From: Pseudomonas cedrina subsp. cedrina
GTDB taxonomy: Bacteria > Pseudomonadota > Gammaproteobacteria > Pseudomonadales > Pseudomonadaceae
Assembly (NCBI RefSeq): GCF_001983175.1
Contig: NZ_MNPW01000006.1
Span: forward strand, 186,001 to 250,000
Direction: 5' to 3'
DNA: 64,000 nucleotides
Translations under genes and position numbers: made by a program
The notes under the pieces: generated by a model
Databases searched by the model: none
What the model was told of the DNA's origin: nothing
What the model saw: the letters and a program-made list of their open reading frames with translations, nothing else
Shown: in pieces, positions 44,801-53,198 of the stretch
Layout: each line of letters starts with the position of its first letter
Numbering within the stretch: the first letter of the stretch is position 1

Positions 44801-46278
44801 TGTACTACGGCAGCGGCCATCTGCATCAGATCAACCTCGACGGCCAGGTGATCAGCGACTTCGAACGCGACCGCCTGCACCGCGAAGTGCTGCGCACCCA
44901 GGGCCAGCTCAGCACTCGCAGCGAATACGACCGCAGCGGCCGCCTGCGTTCGCGCCAACGCCGCCTTGCCAGTCAGCCATCGTTGATGCCCGCAGCCGCG
45001 CAAAAACAGTTCGAGTACGACCCCGCCGACAACCTGATCGGCAAACTCGACCAACAACCCGCCGCACAACACCGTCAACTGCTGCACTACGACACCACCG
45101 GCCGCATCATCGCCAGCCAGGACAGCCTGCACGGCCAGCGCGAAACCTTCGCCTACGACGCCGCCGCCAACCTGCTCGACGGCCCACAGGCGGGCGCAGG
45201 GCTGGTGGTGCATAACAAGCTGCTGACGTATCAGGACAAGCGTTATCACTATGACGCGTTTGGACGGATGATTGAAAAGCGCAGTGCCAAGCGGGGTGTG
45301 CAGCGGTTTGCGTATGACGCTGAAAGCCGGTTGGTTGAAGTGCGCAATGAGAACGGCAGCGTGGTCAGAATGGCGTATGACCCGCTGGGGCGCCGGATTG
45401 AAAAAACCGAGCATGGCAGCGATGGGTATCTGCTGGGGGAAACGCGGTTTACCTGGGATGGGTTGCGCTTGTTGCAGGAGCATAAACATAGCCAGACCAG
45501 TCTTTATGTTTACGAAGATGAAGGCTACGAACCTCTGGCGCGGGTCGATGGCACTGGGCCGCTGCAAAAAATTCGTTATTACCACAATGACCTGAACGGC
45601 CTGCCGGAACAACTCACCGAAGACGACGGCCACAGCGTCTGGCAGGCGACCTACCGGGTGTGGGGCAATACGCTGGAGGAAGTGCGCGAGCCTTATTACA
45701 TTGAAGAGCAGAACCTGCGGTTCCAGGGGCAGTATCTGGATCGGGAGACGGGGCTGCATTTCAATACGTTCAGGTTTTATGATCCGGATGTTGGACGGTT
45801 TACTACTCCGGACCCCATCGGGCTAGCCGGGGGTCACAACTTCTATCAATATGGACCGAACCCGGTCTCATGGATCGACCCTTGGGGATGGGCCAGCTCA
45901 AATCCCGGGGTCTATGACGTATCGTACGAAGCACACATCAACAAAGAAATCTGGCGCTCAAAGGACTCCGTACATTTCGCCGAATCCAACAGACAACTAC
46001 ATTACGCAATGAAGAACGATCCCGCATTGCAAGCTACTGTCGAAGCAAAACACCCAGGCATCTCAAAATGGGTTGCGCCGAAGAAAAATGGCAAGTTCAG
46101 AACAACAGCAATGAAAGGCTCGACCTGGCATCACCACCCTGTAGTAGGTGGCAATTTGCAGTTGGTCAGTCACGAGGACCATAAAAACCGTCACGGCGAT
46201 TACCACCCGAAAGGCCGTAACGGAAAACGAGTAGGCGGCAGAAAAACCTGGGGTGGCGGGTCATCTTGTAGAAAATGA
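41881..46278 (+). CDS. rhs: prePAAR/PAAR-Rhs T6SS effector with a WHH-type nuclease-like C-terminal tip
   Basis: A 1465-residue polymorphic toxin. It begins with an exact prePAAR motif (AARMGDALSH, residues 7-16; AARxxDxxxH). Hydrophobic region 1 (about 25-72), a PAAR domain (about 165-235, VVCMKHPPMPPQFLAEGSDKV, AVRSGDRSTCDATV) and hydrophobic region 2 (about 243-295) follow: the layout of class II prePAAR effectors. About 1000 residues of Rhs/YD repeats form the toxin cocoon. It is closed by the conserved core end DPIGLAGGHNFYQYGPNP (from residue 1311) and DPWGWA. The tip (about 1340-1465) is His/Lys/Arg-rich and has TWHHHP (W1416, H1417-H1419), LQLVSHEDH and NRHGDYH, resembling HNH/Endo VII-type WHH nucleases. 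DNA cleavage in rival cells is inferred. The tip is AT-richer than the core. Confidence 0.93.
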   Translation: MSDALWAARMGDALSHTSMMADILGGVLEVAANIAITAVATAAVVAATGITVATGGLGCFLLGAVVGTIVGLAMSKTGADKGLTKLCDSFSNALFPPTVQANILTGSTDTLTNNIPAARAAGAISSHVAPAGTELEEPAPAPEASYLDMAESFFSQMWRPTVATPAPGAVPKPLDLVVCMKHPPMPPQFLAEGSDKVTINGQPAVRSGDRSTCDATVVSSGLISSNVTVGGGSVVVREIRSGKTPGVGLAVTALLMLKGGKGKFFSKLPCMLIGGATSMAVSSAMGAMANAAMGSSNPVHAATGAKILGDVDELDFALPGILPIDWQRFYNSRDERTGSLFGAGWSVTYEVCVEVRPHPDGGETLVYTDEQGRPIDMGSIPLGGAVFSAGEGLAVRRHLNGQLLIESDDGLYRLFEPTPTNASLLRLMQLGDRNDNRIFIDYDEAGRLVRLRDTFDLVQVELIRDREQVVQIERLYPDQRREVLVSYGYDAAGSLAEVRDATGQVQRRFSYDSGRRMVEHQLPTGLRCFYEWALVEGLEWRVVRHWTDEGDTYQFDYHLSAGLTRITDGLQRVSTRHWNTQHQIIRYSDNLGQTWLFDWNDERQLLSATDPQGGRFEYSYDESGNLIGETDPLGRSDSTLWLEHWALPLVETDAADNSWQYRYDPRGNCIAETDPLGYVTRYRYDAHGQVVEIIDATGKSKKLRWNPFGQLVEHIDCSGYPTRFSYDERGYLHVITDALGERTQFSYDAQGRLLSTQLPDGRIEQYQRDISGQLLGYTDPAGHTTLYQHNRRGQVSQRTDAHGRQVQFGYDSYGRLQALINENGERYRFAWDAADRLAEQQDLDGSAKRYDYDPLDNITTVTAIAAPYGNGLAVVPEAPPAPIVHRLERDAVGRLVAKITDDGRTEYSYDAVDQLTAVTFTDLQGNAQALGFAYDALGRLLGEQSAAGTLQHHYDELGNLIQTQLPDGRWLNRLYYGSGHLHQINLDGQVISDFERDRLHREVLRTQGQLSTRSEYDRSGRLRSRQRRLASQPSLMPAAAQKQFEYDPADNLIGKLDQQPAAQHRQLLHYDTTGRIIASQDSLHGQRETFAYDAAANLLDGPQAGAGLVVHNKLLTYQDKRYHYDAFGRMIEKRSAKRGVQRFAYDAESRLVEVRNENGSVVRMAYDPLGRRIEKTEHGSDGYLLGETRFTWDGLRLLQEHKHSQTSLYVYEDEGYEPLARVDGTGPLQKIRYYHNDLNGLPEQLTEDDGHSVWQATYRVWGNTLEEVREPYYIEEQNLRFQGQYLDRETGLHFNTFRFYDPDVGRFTTPDPIGLAGGHNFYQYGPNPVSWIDPWGWASSNPGVYDVSYEAHINKEIWRSKDSVHFAESNRQLHYAMKNDPALQATVEAKHPGISKWVAPKKNGKFRTTAMKGSTWHHHPVVGGNLQLVSHEDHKNRHGDYHPKGRNGKRVGGRKTWGGGSSCRK

Positions 46279-46288
46279 GGAGTCACTG

Positions 46289-46645
46289 ATGAAAAAGATG
46301 CAAGGCATCACTAACCTGTTCAGCACCGTCAACTCCCATACCGATAACGACTGGGTCTATACCAACTTGGATAAATGGGAAGAAGAACCAAGGAATGCAA
46401 TTTTCTACCTCATTTCCGAGGAGGAAATTGACGATCTCGAGGAAGACGATAAAACAGTCGAGAATTCTGCCGGCGAGCTTATCCCCAAGTCCCTGGGAAA
46501 AGAAAACGTCGAAACCTGGTTGGATGTGCAAACTCTACAAGCCATATTTGAAGTCATTCAAAAGAAGGTTAATGCGCCAGATAATGATATTTTGATCCGA
46601 GCAATCAATCACTATCGGGAATACGACGACTTCATGGAAGGCTGA
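46289..46645 (+). CDS. Putative immunity protein to the Rhs tip toxin
   Basis: A 118-residue protein from MKKMQGITNLFS, with a GAGGAG Shine-Dalgarno overlapping the rhs stop codon region, 10 bp after the rhs gene. No family is recognised with certainty. It is strongly acidic (27 Asp/Glu against 11 Lys/Arg by my count, with a dense EEEIDDLEEDD patch), opposite to the basic toxin tip. No signal peptide, so cytoplasmic, which fits neutralising a nuclease. Base composition matches the AT-rich tip: one 60-base line has 25 G/C. Position and charge are the evidence; function is inferred. Confidence 0.75.
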   Translation: MKKMQGITNLFSTVNSHTDNDWVYTNLDKWEEEPRNAIFYLISEEEIDDLEEDDKTVENSAGELIPKSLGKENVETWLDVQTLQAIFEVIQKKVNAPDNDILIRAINHYREYDDFMEG

Positions 46646-46660
46646 TTCCTATCCAACAAA

Positions 46661-46692
46661 AATGGGCACCCAACCCAGTCGGCGTGCCCATT
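46661..46692. terminator. Bidirectional terminator between the immunity gene and HU gene
   Basis: A perfect 9-bp stem (aatgggcac / gtgcccatt) between convergent genes. On the minus strand it is followed by TTTTTG, a good tract for the HU gene; on the plus strand the tract is weak. Confidence 0.7.
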
Positions 46693-46730
46693 CTTCCTAC
46701 CTCCCCGCCCCCTTCGAGGCGGTAACGCCA

Positions 46731-47006
46731 TCACGCGTTAACAGTATCCTTCAGCGATTTACCCGGCTTGAACGCAACGGTATTGCTCGCCTTGATCTTC
46801 ACCGGCTCACCGGTTTGCGGGTTCTTGCCGGTGCGGGCGCCGCGATGGCGCTGCAGGAAGGTGCCGAAGCCTACGAGGGTGACGCTGTCCTTGCGGTGCA
46901 GGGCGCCGGTGATTTCTTCGAGAACGGCGTTGAGCACGCGGTTGGCCTGCTCTTTGGTGAGATCCGCTTTTTCAGCGATGGCGGCTGCGAGTTCTGGTTT
47001 ACGCAT
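46731..47006 (-). CDS. HU family DNA-binding protein
   Basis: A 91-residue histone-like protein of typical HU/IHF length (MRKPELAAAIAEKADLTKEQANRVLN, then GFGTFLQRHRGARTGKNPQTGEPVKIKAS with the DNA-inserting Pro in the NPQTG arm). It is a nucleoid protein that bends DNA. I recall an equivalent HU-like gene next to the rubredoxin reductase gene in P. aeruginosa (PA5348), so this marks the right edge of the T6SS island. Confidence 0.95.
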   Translation of the reverse strand: MRKPELAAAIAEKADLTKEQANRVLNAVLEEITGALHRKDSVTLVGFGTFLQRHRGARTGKNPQTGEPVKIKASNTVAFKPGKSLKDTVNA

Positions 47007-47197
47007 AAGTGAAGCCTCTTTGACGGTTTTTTGTTGTTATGTCCGTGCCGCTCTCTGACGGAGCGGCGCCCAAAGCGCCGCAGGCTCTACTCTGCGGCAG
47101 ACGGGAGTGAGGATGGCATGCCGCCGAACGCCGCGCCAGTCTCGCGGCGACCTTTCTAGGGGGAAAAATGTGCTTATTGCGACAGAACGGCCAGTAT

Positions 47198-48346
47198 TTA
47201 CGCCAACAACGGCGGAAGTTCCTTATTGAGCGCCAGTTTTTCCATCACGGCGCTGCCGGTCAATGCATAACCCAGCAAGCGGCCGCTGCTGTCGCGGCAC
47301 AGGGCTTTAATGTCGGCGCCCTCGCCCTCAACGCTCCAAACCCCTTCGGTGCCGCGTGGCGGGGGCGAAACCACCAGCGGGCAGACCGGCGTCTTGACGG
47401 TCACCGGCATGGGGCCGTAGCTGACGGCGGTGGCGTTGCCGGCCAGGGTCTGGGCCAGGGCGCGGGCGCAGGTCATCAGGGGCATGACGTATAGCAGGTT
47501 CAAGCCGTCGACCTCAGCGCAGTCGCCCAAGGCATAGATGTTGGCGTGGGAGGTCTTGAGGTGGCGGTCCACCATGATCCCACGATTGGTCTGCAGACCG
47601 GCGGCGGCGGCCAGGTCGACACGCGGGCGCAGGCCGATGGCCGAGACCACCAGGTCGCAGGGGATCACTTCACCGTCCGACAGATGGGCTTCCAGGCCGT
47701 CCGCCGTGCGCTGCAGGCGATTGAGCACCGGGCCCAAGTGGAAGCGCGCGCCGAGGCCTTCCAATCCGGCCTGTACCGCGGCGGCGGCGGCCGGGTGCAG
47801 CAGGGTCGGCATGACTTGCTCGCACGGCGCCACCAGGTCGATCTCGTAGCAGCCAAGGATCAGGTCGTTGGCAAATTCACAGCCGATCAACCCGGCACCG
47901 AGCAACAGCACACGGCGCTTGCCCGCGGCAGCGGCACGAAAGCGCGCGTAGTCTTCAAGGTCGTTGATCGGAAAAATCAGCTCAGCCGCATCGCCTTCAA
48001 CCGGTACACGCACGGTTTCCGCGCCCCAGGCCAGAATCAGGTCGCGGTAGGCCACGGCTTCCTCGCCGATCCACAGGCGTTTGTGGCCGGGGTCGATGCC
48101 GCTGACACGGGTGTGGGTAAGCACTTGGGCCTTGAGTTGCTCGGCCATGGCGCCAGGTTCGGCCATGCTCAGGCCATCGGCTTCCTTGTTCTTGCCGAAA
48201 CCGGTGGAGAGCATGGGCTTGGAGTAGGAGCGCCCGTCATCCGCGGTGATCAGCAGCAACGGGGTCTCGCTGTCGAGCTTGCGAAACTCGCGGGCCACGT
48301 TGTAGCCGGCCAGTCCTGTGCCGATGATCACGACAGGTGCGTTCAT
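47198..48346 (-). CDS. Rubredoxin-NAD(+) reductase
   Basis: A 382-residue FAD-dependent pyridine nucleotide-disulfide oxidoreductase-type protein. An N-terminal FAD motif [15 protein letters not shown], a central NAD motif [15 protein letters not shown] (about 145-160) and the late FAD motif [13 protein letters not shown] (about 270) are visible. It passes electrons from NADH to rubredoxin, for alkane hydroxylation or oxygen/oxidative stress defence. It is 37 bp from rubA with an AAGGAGAAAGG Shine-Dalgarno. Confidence 0.93.
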   Translation of the reverse strand: MNAPVVIIGTGLAGYNVAREFRKLDSETPLLLITADDGRSYSKPMLSTGFGKNKEADGLSMAEPGAMAEQLKAQVLTHTRVSGIDPGHKRLWIGEEAVAYRDLILAWGAETVRVPVEGDAAELIFPINDLEDYARFRAAAAGKRRVLLLGAGLIGCEFANDLILGCYEIDLVAPCEQVMPTLLHPAAAAAVQAGLEGLGARFHLGPVLNRLQRTADGLEAHLSDGEVIPCDLVVSAIGLRPRVDLAAAAGLQTNRGIMVDRHLKTSHANIYALGDCAEVDGLNLLYVMPLMTCARALAQTLAGNATAVSYGPMPVTVKTPVCPLVVSPPPRGTEGVWSVEGEGADIKALCRDSSGRLLGYALTGSAVMEKLALNKELPPLLA

Positions 48347-48383
48347 TCCTTTCTCCTTGTAGTACGTGTCTGAAAACCGAAAA

Positions 48384-48551
48384 TCAGCCGATTTCGATCA
48401 TTTCGAAATCCATTTTGCCCACGCCGCAGTCAGGGCACAGCCAGTCTTCCGGAACATCCTGCCACAGGGTGCCCGGCGCGATTCCGTCATCCGGCCAGCC
48501 GTCTTTCTCGTCATAGATCAGGCCGCAGACTACACATTGCCACTTCTTCAT
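48384..48551 (-). CDS. rubA: Rubredoxin
   Basis: A 55-residue rubredoxin. It begins [19 protein letters not shown], and the second iron ligand pair is in the motif CPDCGVGK. The two CxxC motifs (CVVC and CPDC) hold a single Fe(Cys)4 centre. Known in Pseudomonas as the electron carrier between the adjacent reductase and alkane hydroxylase or similar acceptors. GAGGAAG lies upstream of the ATG. Confidence 0.96.
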   Translation of the reverse strand: MKKWQCVVCGLIYDEKDGWPDDGIAPGTLWQDVPEDWLCPDCGVGKMDFEMIEIG

Positions 48552-48747
48552 TACTTGCTTCCTCAGGTTTCCAGGCGTCTTGGCCGACGGTCGATAGACC
48601 CGCGTTGCCGTACGGCTCAGGGCGTTTTGTACTGATCAGGGCCGGCAGATGCAAGCATGATCGACGCAAACAGTCGGTTCGGCCCGGCAAAAACCCGGAA
48701 CGCCATGGTAAGCTCGCCGCCTCTTTTGCTGCCAATACTGACCCGCC

Positions 48748-49311
48748 GTGCCGCACTCAATCGTCCTTCCCGATGCTTGCCAATGGCTGCCCCAGAGCCT
48801 TCTGACCCCTGCGCCTGCGCCCTTGACCCTCAACTGGCTGTTCAACGAAGACTCGCTGACGCGACGGCTGACGTGGCTGTCCAACGATGGCTTCAGCGTA
48901 ACGCCGTTGTTCGAGGGCTGGCAGCCGTTGCGCGATGATGAATGCGCCGCTCTGGCCTTGGCGCCGGCCAGTATCGGCTGGGTGCGCGAGGTGTATTTGC
49001 GTGGGCACGGCCAGCCCTGGGTGTTCGCCCGCAGTGTAGCGGCGCGCAGTGCCTTGCAGGGCGACGGCTTGCACATGGATGAATTGGGCAGCCGCTCGCT
49101 GGGCGAGTTGCTGTTCTGCGACCAGGCGTTCACCCGCCAGGCCATCGAGGTGTGCCATTACCCACGACAATGGTTGCCCCCGGCCAATCAGGTCGACGGC
49201 CTGTGGGCCCGCCGCTCACGTTTCGATCGCGGCCCCCTGAGCGTGCTGGTCGCGGAGATCTTTTTGCCAAGCTTTTGGCACGCGCTGCACGCTCACCCGG
49301 AGAACTGCTGA
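48748..49311 (+). CDS. ubiC: Chorismate pyruvate-lyase UbiC
   Basis: A 187-residue protein from a GTG start ([13 protein letters not shown]). It cleaves chorismate to 4-hydroxybenzoate and pyruvate, the first step of ubiquinone synthesis. Family features are [41 protein letters not shown] and [19 protein letters not shown] near the C-terminus. It overlaps ubiA by one base (TGATG). Confidence 0.94.
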   Translation: MPHSIVLPDACQWLPQSLLTPAPAPLTLNWLFNEDSLTRRLTWLSNDGFSVTPLFEGWQPLRDDECAALALAPASIGWVREVYLRGHGQPWVFARSVAARSALQGDGLHMDELGSRSLGELLFCDQAFTRQAIEVCHYPRQWLPPANQVDGLWARRSRFDRGPLSVLVAEIFLPSFWHALHAHPENC

Positions 49312-50201
49312 TGTACCAGCGTTTGCTCAAATCCCTGAACCGCCTGAACCCCAGGGCCTGGGATTTCATTCAATTGACCCGCATGGACAAACCCATCGGC
49401 ATCTACCTGCTGCTGTGGCCGACGTTGTGGGCGCTGTGGATCGCGGGCAAAGGCTCGCCCTCCTTGATCAATATCGCGGTGTTCGTGCTGGGCGTGGTGC
49501 TGACCCGCGCCGGTGGGTGCGTGATCAATGACTGGGCCGATCGCAAGGTCGACGGCCATGTGAAGCGTACCGAACAGCGTCCGTTGGTGAGCGGCAAGAT
49601 CAGTTCGAAAGAGGCGCTGGTGTTTTTTTCGGTGCTGATGGGGATCAGTTTCCTGCTGGTGCTGCTGACCAATGCCACCACCATCCTCCTGTCCCTCGGC
49701 GGTTTGGCCCTGGCGGCGAGCTATCCGTTCATGAAGCGCTACACCTATTACCCGCAGGTGGTGCTGGGGGCGGCGTTTTCGTGGGGCATGCCGATGGCAT
49801 TTACCGCCGAAACCGGCAGCCTGCCCGCAGCCGCATGGCTGTTGTATATCGCCAACCTGCTGTGGACGGTGGGCTACGACACGTATTACGCGATGACTGA
49901 CCGTGACGATGATGTGAAGATTGGGGTGAAATCCACCGCCATTCTGTTTGGCGATGCCGACCGGGTGATCATTCTCACCCTGCAAGGCCTGGCGCTGGTG
50001 TGCCTGTTATTGGCTGGTGCGCGGTTCGAGCTGGGAGGGTGGTTTCACCTGGGATTGCTGGCGGCGGCGGGTTGTTTTGCCTGGGAGTTCTGGTACACCC
50101 GAGACAGGGACCGCATGAAGTGCTTCAAGGCGTTTTTGCACAACCACTGGGCCGGGTTGGCGATATTTGTGGGGATTGTGGTGGATTACGCGTTGCGCTA
50201 G
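49311..50201 (+). CDS. ubiA: 4-hydroxybenzoate octaprenyltransferase UbiA
   Basis: A 296-residue polytopic membrane prenyltransferase. The two Asp-rich Mg-diphosphate sites are [15 protein letters not shown] (about 73-87) and [16 protein letters not shown] (about 188-203), and about eight hydrophobic helices are present. It attaches the polyprenyl tail to 4-hydroxybenzoate supplied by UbiC. The start [14 protein letters not shown] is set by the coupling to ubiC. Confidence 0.96.
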   Translation: MYQRLLKSLNRLNPRAWDFIQLTRMDKPIGIYLLLWPTLWALWIAGKGSPSLINIAVFVLGVVLTRAGGCVINDWADRKVDGHVKRTEQRPLVSGKISSKEALVFFSVLMGISFLLVLLTNATTILLSLGGLALAASYPFMKRYTYYPQVVLGAAFSWGMPMAFTAETGSLPAAAWLLYIANLLWTVGYDTYYAMTDRDDDVKIGVKSTAILFGDADRVIILTLQGLALVCLLLAGARFELGGWFHLGLLAAAGCFAWEFWYTRDRDRMKCFKAFLHNHWAGLAIFVGIVVDYALR

Positions 50202-50230
50202 GCACCGTTTTTTGTGGTGGTTGGGCCGAC

Positions 50231-50318
50231 GCCTTCGCGAGCAAGCCCGCTCCCACATTCGAACGCATTTCAAGGCTGAAACCTGGTCGAATGTGGGAGC
50301 GGGCTTGCTCGCGAAGGT
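50231..50318. repeat. REPIN after ubiA
   Basis: Inverted pair of the cgcgagcaagcccgctcccac subtype, filling the gap between the convergent ubiA and COG4315-type genes. Confidence 0.85.
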
Positions 50319-50336
50319 CTCAAAGCCGCCGCTTAG

Positions 50337-50714
50337 TCAGGGCTTGATCACATGCCACGCGCCACCCTTGCCATCACCGGTCTTGTCGCCAGCCTTCTTA
50401 TCATCCTTGTAGGTATAGACCGGCTTACCGCCATAGGCCCATTGGCTGGTCTGGTCATCGCGGGTGATGACCGTCCACTTGCCCGTCGACGTGTCGGTGG
50501 ACTCAGCCTTCAGCGGCGGCCAGTTGGTCGCGCACTGGTCCCTGCACACTGACTTGCCGTCGGCGTCCTTGTCGAAGGTGTAGAGGGTCATGCCCTTGTG
50601 GTCCACCAGCATCCCGTCTTTAGTCATCGCCGGCTCCGCCGCGAACGCCAGGCCTGGCAGCGTCAACGCCGCCATTACCAGCAGGGCTTTCCAGGAAATC
50701 GAGCTGTAAGTCAT
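50337..50714 (-). CDS. COG4315-type small secreted protein
   Basis: A 125-residue protein from MTYSSISWKALLVMAALTLPGLAFAAE, a clear Sec signal peptide. The mature part contains two secreted-repeat units (MLVDHKGMTLYTFDKDADGKSVC, then SQWAYGGKPVYTYKDD), with Cys in CRDQCATNWPPL. The family is widespread and its role is unknown. It is divergent from phoB, so it shares the Pho-box-containing promoter region; Pho control is possible but not shown. Confidence 0.88.
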   Translation of the reverse strand: MTYSSISWKALLVMAALTLPGLAFAAEPAMTKDGMLVDHKGMTLYTFDKDADGKSVCRDQCATNWPPLKAESTDTSTGKWTVITRDDQTSQWAYGGKPVYTYKDDKKAGDKTGDGKGGAWHVIKP

Positions 50715-50796
50715 CGGAACCTTCCTTTTGTGGTTGTCAGGATTCGGACCCCTAGCGTAGTCCAGAGAGGCGCAGAATGCTCTAGCGACTAAATTA

Positions 50797-50814
50797 CTGT
50801 CACACGACTGCAAT
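50797..50814 (+). promoter_or_regulatory. Pho box upstream of phoB
   Basis: CTGTCACACGACTGCAAT has two 7-bp half-sites at 11-bp spacing, close to the CTGTCAT-N4-CTGTCAT consensus. It lies 54 bp before the phoB start, fitting autoregulation by PhoB. Confidence 0.8.
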
Positions 50815-50868
50815 AATTCCGTTATCTAATGCGGCGCAAGACAGTTAAATGACAAGAGGATTCAGGCA

Positions 50869-51558
50869 ATGGTTGGCAGGAGCATTCTGATTGTTGACGA
50901 CGAAGCGCCCATCCGCGAGATGATCGCCGTTGCGTTGGAAATGGCCGGCTATGACTGCCTGGAGGCGGAGAACTCCCAGCAGGCCCATGCCATCATTGTC
51001 GACCGCAAGCCGGACCTGATCCTGCTGGACTGGATGCTGCCCGGCACCTCCGGCATCGAGCTGGCCCGCCGCCTCAAGCGTGACGAGCTGACCGGAGATA
51101 TCCCGATCATCATGCTCACCGCCAAGGGCGAAGAGGACAACAAGATCCAGGGCCTGGAAGTCGGTGCCGACGACTACATCACCAAACCTTTTTCCCCACG
51201 GGAACTGGTCGCTCGTCTGAAGGCTGTACTGCGCCGCGCCGGTCCGACCGATGGCGAAGCACCCATCGAAGTCGGCGGCCTGCTGCTGGACCCGATCAGC
51301 CACCGCGTGACCATCGACGGCACACCCGCCGAGATGGGCCCTACCGAATATCGCTTGCTGCAATTTTTCATGACCCACCAGGAACGCGCCTACACCCGTG
51401 GCCAGCTGCTCGACCAGGTGTGGGGCGGCAACGTGTACGTGGAAGAGCGTACCGTGGACGTGCATATCCGCCGCCTGCGCAAAGCCTTGGGCGAGGCCTA
51501 TGAGAATCTGGTACAAACCGTGCGCGGCACCGGTTATCGGTTTTCAACCAAAGGCTGA
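50869..51558 (+). CDS. phoB: Phosphate regulon response regulator PhoB
   Basis: A 229-residue OmpR/PhoB family protein. The receiver domain has the acidic pair DD (10-11), phospho-acceptor Asp54 ([11 protein letters not shown]) and KPFSPREL. The C-terminal winged helix ends with [31 protein letters not shown]. It activates the Pho regulon under phosphate limitation, including itself and pst in this window. phoR follows after 59 bp. Confidence 0.98.
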   Translation: MVGRSILIVDDEAPIREMIAVALEMAGYDCLEAENSQQAHAIIVDRKPDLILLDWMLPGTSGIELARRLKRDELTGDIPIIMLTAKGEEDNKIQGLEVGADDYITKPFSPRELVARLKAVLRRAGPTDGEAPIEVGGLLLDPISHRVTIDGTPAEMGPTEYRLLQFFMTHQERAYTRGQLLDQVWGGNVYVEERTVDVHIRRLRKALGEAYENLVQTVRGTGYRFSTKG

Positions 51559-51617
51559 GCCAGCCGATTTGTGCACGTAAGCGCCTGACTTAACAGCTGA
51601 CAAGGACGCATGTTCAA

Positions 51618-52940
51618 GTGAATCAAAACTGGCACGGCACCCTGATCCGCCACATGCTTTTGCTGATCACCGGCTGCCTGTTGGTGGGCCTGGTCAGCGG
51701 TTATTACGGCTGGAGCCTGGCGGTCGGCATTGGCTTGTACCTGGGCTGGACCCTCAAGCAATTGCTGCGCCTGCATGAATGGCTGCGCCAACACAAACCC
51801 GACGAAGCGCCGCCCGACGGCTACGGCCTGTGGGGCGAAGTGTTCGACAGCATCTACCATCTGCAACGCCGCGACCAACGGGTGCGCGGACGCCTGCAAG
51901 CGGTGATCGACCGGGTGCAGGAGTCCACCGCCGCGCTCAAGGACGCGGTGATCATGCTCGACAGCGACGGCAACCTGGAATGGTGGAACCGCGCCGCCGA
52001 GACCCTGCTGGGCCTCAAGACGCCTCAGGACAGCGGTCAACCGGTGACCAACCTGGTGCGCCACCCGCGCTTCAAGGAGTACTTCGAGCAGGATAACTAC
52101 GAAGAAGCCTTGGAAATCCCCTCGCCCACCAATGACCGCGTGCGCATCCAGTTGTACCTGACGCGCTACGGCAACAACGAACACTTGATGCTGGTGCGCG
52201 ACGTCACCCGCATCCACCAGTTGGAACAGATGCGTAAAGATTTCGTCGCCAACGTCTCCCATGAACTGCGCACACCACTGACGGTGATCTGCGGTTACCT
52301 GGAAACGCTGCTGGATAACGTCGACGAGATCAACCCGCGCTGGAGCCGCGCCCTGCAGCAGATGCAGCAACAAGGTTCACGCATGCAAACGCTGCTCAAC
52401 GACCTGCTGCTGCTGGCCAAGCTGGAAGCGACCGATTACCCGTCGGACAACCATCCGGTGGCCGTGCAGAGCCTGCTGCAGACCATCAAGAACGATGCCC
52501 AGGCATTGTCCGGCCAGCGCGAGCAACAGATCAGCCTGGAAGCCGACCCGGCCGTACTGCTCAAAGGCAGCGAAGGTGAGTTGCGCAGTGCGTTTTCCAA
52601 CCTGGTGTTCAACGCCGTGAAATACACCCAGGACAAAGGCAATATCCGCATCCGCTGGTGGGCCGACGAACAGGGCGCACACTTGAGCGTGCAGGATTCC
52701 GGCATCGGCATCGATGCCAAGCACCTGCCACGCCTGACCGAACGGTTCTACCGCGTAGATTCCAGCCGCAACTCCAACACCGGCGGCACCGGGCTGGGCC
52801 TGGCGATCGTCAAGCATGTGCTGTTGCGCCACCGTGCACGGTTGGAAATCAGCAGCGTGCTGGGGCATGGCAGTACGTTTACCTGCCATTTTCCCGCGAC
52901 GCAGGTGAGCCGTTCGCGACTCGTCGAGAAGGACGAATAA
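51618..52940 (+). CDS. phoR: Phosphate regulon sensor histidine kinase PhoR
   Basis: A 440-residue kinase from a GTG start. Two N-terminal membrane helices (about 10-45), a charged linker, a PAS domain (about 100-195, DAVIMLDSDGNLEWWNRAAE), then the HisKA domain with His215 (VANVSHELRTPL) and an ATPase domain (NLVFNAVKYT, DSGIGIDAKHLPRLTERFYRVD, GGTGLGLAIVKH). It lacks a large periplasmic sensor, as usual for PhoR, and takes its signal from PstSCAB through PhoU. Confidence 0.97.
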   Translation: MNQNWHGTLIRHMLLLITGCLLVGLVSGYYGWSLAVGIGLYLGWTLKQLLRLHEWLRQHKPDEAPPDGYGLWGEVFDSIYHLQRRDQRVRGRLQAVIDRVQESTAALKDAVIMLDSDGNLEWWNRAAETLLGLKTPQDSGQPVTNLVRHPRFKEYFEQDNYEEALEIPSPTNDRVRIQLYLTRYGNNEHLMLVRDVTRIHQLEQMRKDFVANVSHELRTPLTVICGYLETLLDNVDEINPRWSRALQQMQQQGSRMQTLLNDLLLLAKLEATDYPSDNHPVAVQSLLQTIKNDAQALSGQREQQISLEADPAVLLKGSEGELRSAFSNLVFNAVKYTQDKGNIRIRWWADEQGAHLSVQDSGIGIDAKHLPRLTERFYRVDSSRNSNTGGTGLGLAIVKHVLLRHRARLEISSVLGHGSTFTCHFPATQVSRSRLVEKDE

Positions 52941-52960
52941 ATCGCAGAGACGACGCTTTG

Positions 52961-53051
52961 ATGTGGGAGCTGGCTTGCCTGCGATAGCGCCAGCACAGCC
53001 ACTACAGATGTCGCCTGACACGACGCCATCGCAGGCAAGCCAGCTCCCACA
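52961..53051. repeat. REPIN after phoR
   Basis: gtgggagctggcttgcctg with its inverted partner, 88 bp overall, between phoR and the CBS-domain gene. The rest of that 258-bp gap shows nothing I can name. Confidence 0.85.
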
Positions 53052-53198
53052 CCGGTTCTGTGACACCACAATCAGCTCCCCGCCCGGCAGCAGGCACTAG
53101 GCAAGCGCCCCGTCAGCCGCTACATTGGCCGACTTGCGCCTGCCTTCCAGGCCCACCCGTCCCCTTTATTGAACACACGGAACCTGCAAAACCCCATC

